64,000 bases of DNA from contig OU015491.1 in assembly GCA_907164885.2 (NCBI GenBank), forward strand, positions 113,966,951-114,030,950. Direction: 5' to 3'. The position numbers were made by a program, and so were the translations under genes. The stretch comes from Dolomedes plantarius. Its lineage: Eukaryota; Arthropoda; Arachnida; Araneae; Dolomedidae. The notes under the pieces are model-generated. The model did no database searches. It saw nothing but the letters and a program-made list of their open reading frames with translations, and was not told the origin of the DNA. Positions 61,783-64,000 of this stretch are shown here, in pieces; the stretch's first letter is position 1; each line of letters opens with the position of its first letter.

Positions 61783-63753
61783 TAATTAGGATTTTTTTTT
61801 ACAGCCACTTCTTATATATAGAAATTACGTGTTCAAATTGTGATAAACCATCAAGAAAGGTAAAAAAAATCTCATTGGCATTTTAATACGCATAAATGTT
61901 TGGGAAAAGCCATATAAAGAAAATGAGAAAGAAGTTAATGGATTGAGTTAATGAATATATACGCCCTGTGTTGTTTAATTTTTTTTCACTCAATAGTTTC
62001 TTTTTATTTTAAAACTGAGTGGCTATTTTACTTCAAAAACGCACCTCCAAATCAAAGCTTTGATTTCCAAGTGGTCCAAATTCTTCAGTTAATTTTGGCC
62101 CTAGAACATAATAACTAATCTCAACAGTTTTCTATGTCCTATACCGATATTCACGTGCAAAGAAAAAGTAAATCAGACCTGCTGAGTGTTTGGTTTCAGT
62201 AGAAATGTGACTTTTCCATAAACCTGATCATAAGATTGTACTTCCTTTTTAGCCGCAGTAATATATGCGACACAATATACAATATAGCAGATAATCAGAC
62301 TTCTTGTGCACCAATTAATACATTGAAGGACTTTAAGATATTAGGACTTCAGTTTCCAATATTTCATGAATTTATATGTGAGGTGCTTAAAGGAAAATTA
62401 TTGTATCTTGCCTCTTTTTAAAAGTTGGAATCATGATGTCAAATTTACCATAATAACATAAAAAATGTCCTCATTATTTCTTAATTGATTTTTATTACAA
62501 AATTTTCGAATTAGTCAATTTCTTGAAGCTTTCCACTTTTAAATAATGACACTAATAACCCCCCTCATTCCCTGAAACATCTTGTTTGTTTGCCACTTTG
62601 TATTAATATGGTTTTTATTTTCTAGTCAAATGTTTCTGGATAGTGCATGCATTTACTATCTTAATGCAGCAAACGTCATTCATTGAACTAGCGAATCTCT
62701 TCAGTTCCATCCAACACAATCTATTGATGTTCTCAAATGGCTATTTGATGTCATCACAGTCCAGTCATCAGTGCAATGTGTCAGAAATTATTTGGCCACA
62801 TATTCTGCAGGATTCGTTTTACCTTGGGACGTGATGTACTCTGTGTGAAGTCATTAAAATGACTGATCGATTTTGTCGACTATTCATTCTTTTATTACTT
62901 ACAAGACGCGATTTATCTTCTCACATATTTGTGTCAATCATTCAGTTAAGTGCTTTCGTTTTAGGGTACCATCTCTTGGTTAACAAGTGCACCCAATGCC
63001 CCTTTCTATATACACAAAATATTTCTTATTTTACTCGTAATACCTCGGAATATCTCGTAAATAGTTGTTTGGATAAGTTGTAATTAAATATTTTTTAACG
63101 TCATTTTGATCGATATTCTTCAATAAATTTCTTACACTGAACAGGTAAAATTAAACTTTATAATGTAAACAGGCTTTGCAATTGTAAATACATGACTAAT
63201 ATAATTATTTTGCCGTTCAAATTTAACCTCATTAACCTAAATATCCTTTACTTGAAACAAAATTCTAATTTTGTAAGTAATGAGATTTATAACCTACTAA
63301 TGACTAGAAATACACTAAAAACTTAGAAAAAGTAAAATTCTATCTAAAATCGTAGACTAATAGGGAATTGAAGCACTAGCACTTAAATATACACTCTTAA
63401 GTTCATCTCAGTAAATACAAAAGTACTTTGTCTTTTACGCAATATCGAGATATTCGAAAGCTTTAGATGTTAATTTCTTGAACAGAAATATCCTGAAGGT
63501 TAAATTTTCAGAATCAAGCAATCTAAGAAAAGGGATTATGGTTCTCCTGGGTAGTTTCAACTTATCTAAACTTCTGGGAAAACAATACTTTCGGTTGAAA
63601 TTCATATTCATGTGAACCTAATCTCCTAAAAGTTTCATGTCTCCAAGGAAAGTGCTGTTCAATAACACAATATGAATAATAAGGTTGAATAATAAGTAGT
63701 TTTAAAGAAAGGGGATAGTGAAGATTACCTCATATGAATCCATAAGTATTTAT

Positions 63754-63762
<9 letters not shown>
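61783..63762. other. Unassigned AT-rich DNA
   Basis: No gene recognised. 62640-62840 is slightly GC-richer, with a 63-codon ORF of no known family. The ORF at 62859-63083 has a hydrophobic stretch but no other support. Confidence 0.45.

Positions 63763-63817
<55 letters not shown>
63763..63817. repeat. (TA)n microsatellite
   Basis: A pure TA tract producing Tyr-Ile ORFs on both strands. The remaining 183 bp to the window end hold no recognisable feature, though the last 80 bp are GC-richer and may be the edge of a repeat. Confidence 0.95.
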
Positions 63818-63819
<2 letters not shown>

Positions 63820-64000
63820 AAATCGAGAGAAAGCCCAATTAAAGTAATTAAAACCATTCGAGAACTTCGAACAATTTTCAGACATTCGGGGTTTAAATAA
63901 AAAGAATGATTCACACACATGACTATACTGGACCCCACGTTCGGGAACTGTTGTTATTTTGGAAGAGCAGGAGTTCAAGGACAGTCGCATCACGCTGCCC

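Overview
This 64 kb window is AT-rich, repeat-dense animal DNA. Its Tc1/mariner, piggyBac and hAT relics, tRNA-derived SINEs and long (TA)n and (CA)n microsatellites fit an arthropod nuclear genome. From memory, the transposase sequences look most like those in spider assemblies, so I lean towards an arachnid; I could not test this. I recognise no host protein-coding gene, rRNA or functional tRNA gene. Most open reading frames are chance ORFs in AT-rich DNA, artefacts of (TA)n tracts (Tyr-Ile repeats) or pieces of dead transposons.

Layout. 0-6.7 kb: unassigned AT-rich DNA, a LINE/SINE-like repeat (3413-4110), a decayed Tc1-like element (4114-5392) and a SINE. 6.8-8.7 kb: a piggyBac-like element with its TTAA sites intact. 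10.1-12.6 kb: microsatellites, three SINE copies and an internally deleted Tc1 relic. 14-20.2 kb: a cluster of long TA tracts, a DD36E-spaced Tc1-like relic and a three-layer nest (Tc1-like element, with a second piggyBac element inside it, with a short 5'-truncated non-LTR retrotransposon fragment inside that). 20-36 kb: mostly unassigned, with a SINE that has a clear target-site duplication, a decayed transposon carrying a 23-bp hairpin, a LINE RNase H fragment and a tandem duplication. 36-44 kb: a hAT deletion derivative, three SINEs (two facing each other), a compound microsatellite, a DD41D mariner-like element with near-perfect terminal repeats and another SINE. 44-54 kb: tandem duplications, an 803-bp foldback element and two minisatellite-like arrays (about 205 bp and about 305 bp units). 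54-64 kb: a non-autonomous hAT, a foldback around a TA tract, and a Tc1-like DD34E element whose transposase has one in-frame stop.

The most interesting signal is shared by the two piggyBac elements. Each carries three copies of a short palindrome with an A- or T-rich centre, in matching places: exactly 16 bp from the left tip, about 350-370 bp in, and 131-132 bp from the right tip. The palindrome sequence differs between the two (GGTACG arms versus GTTGCG arms). In the founding piggyBac element a palindromic internal repeat also lies 13+3 bp from the left tip and is bound by the transposase cysteine-rich domain. These look like element-specific recognition sites that diverged between families while their layout stayed fixed.
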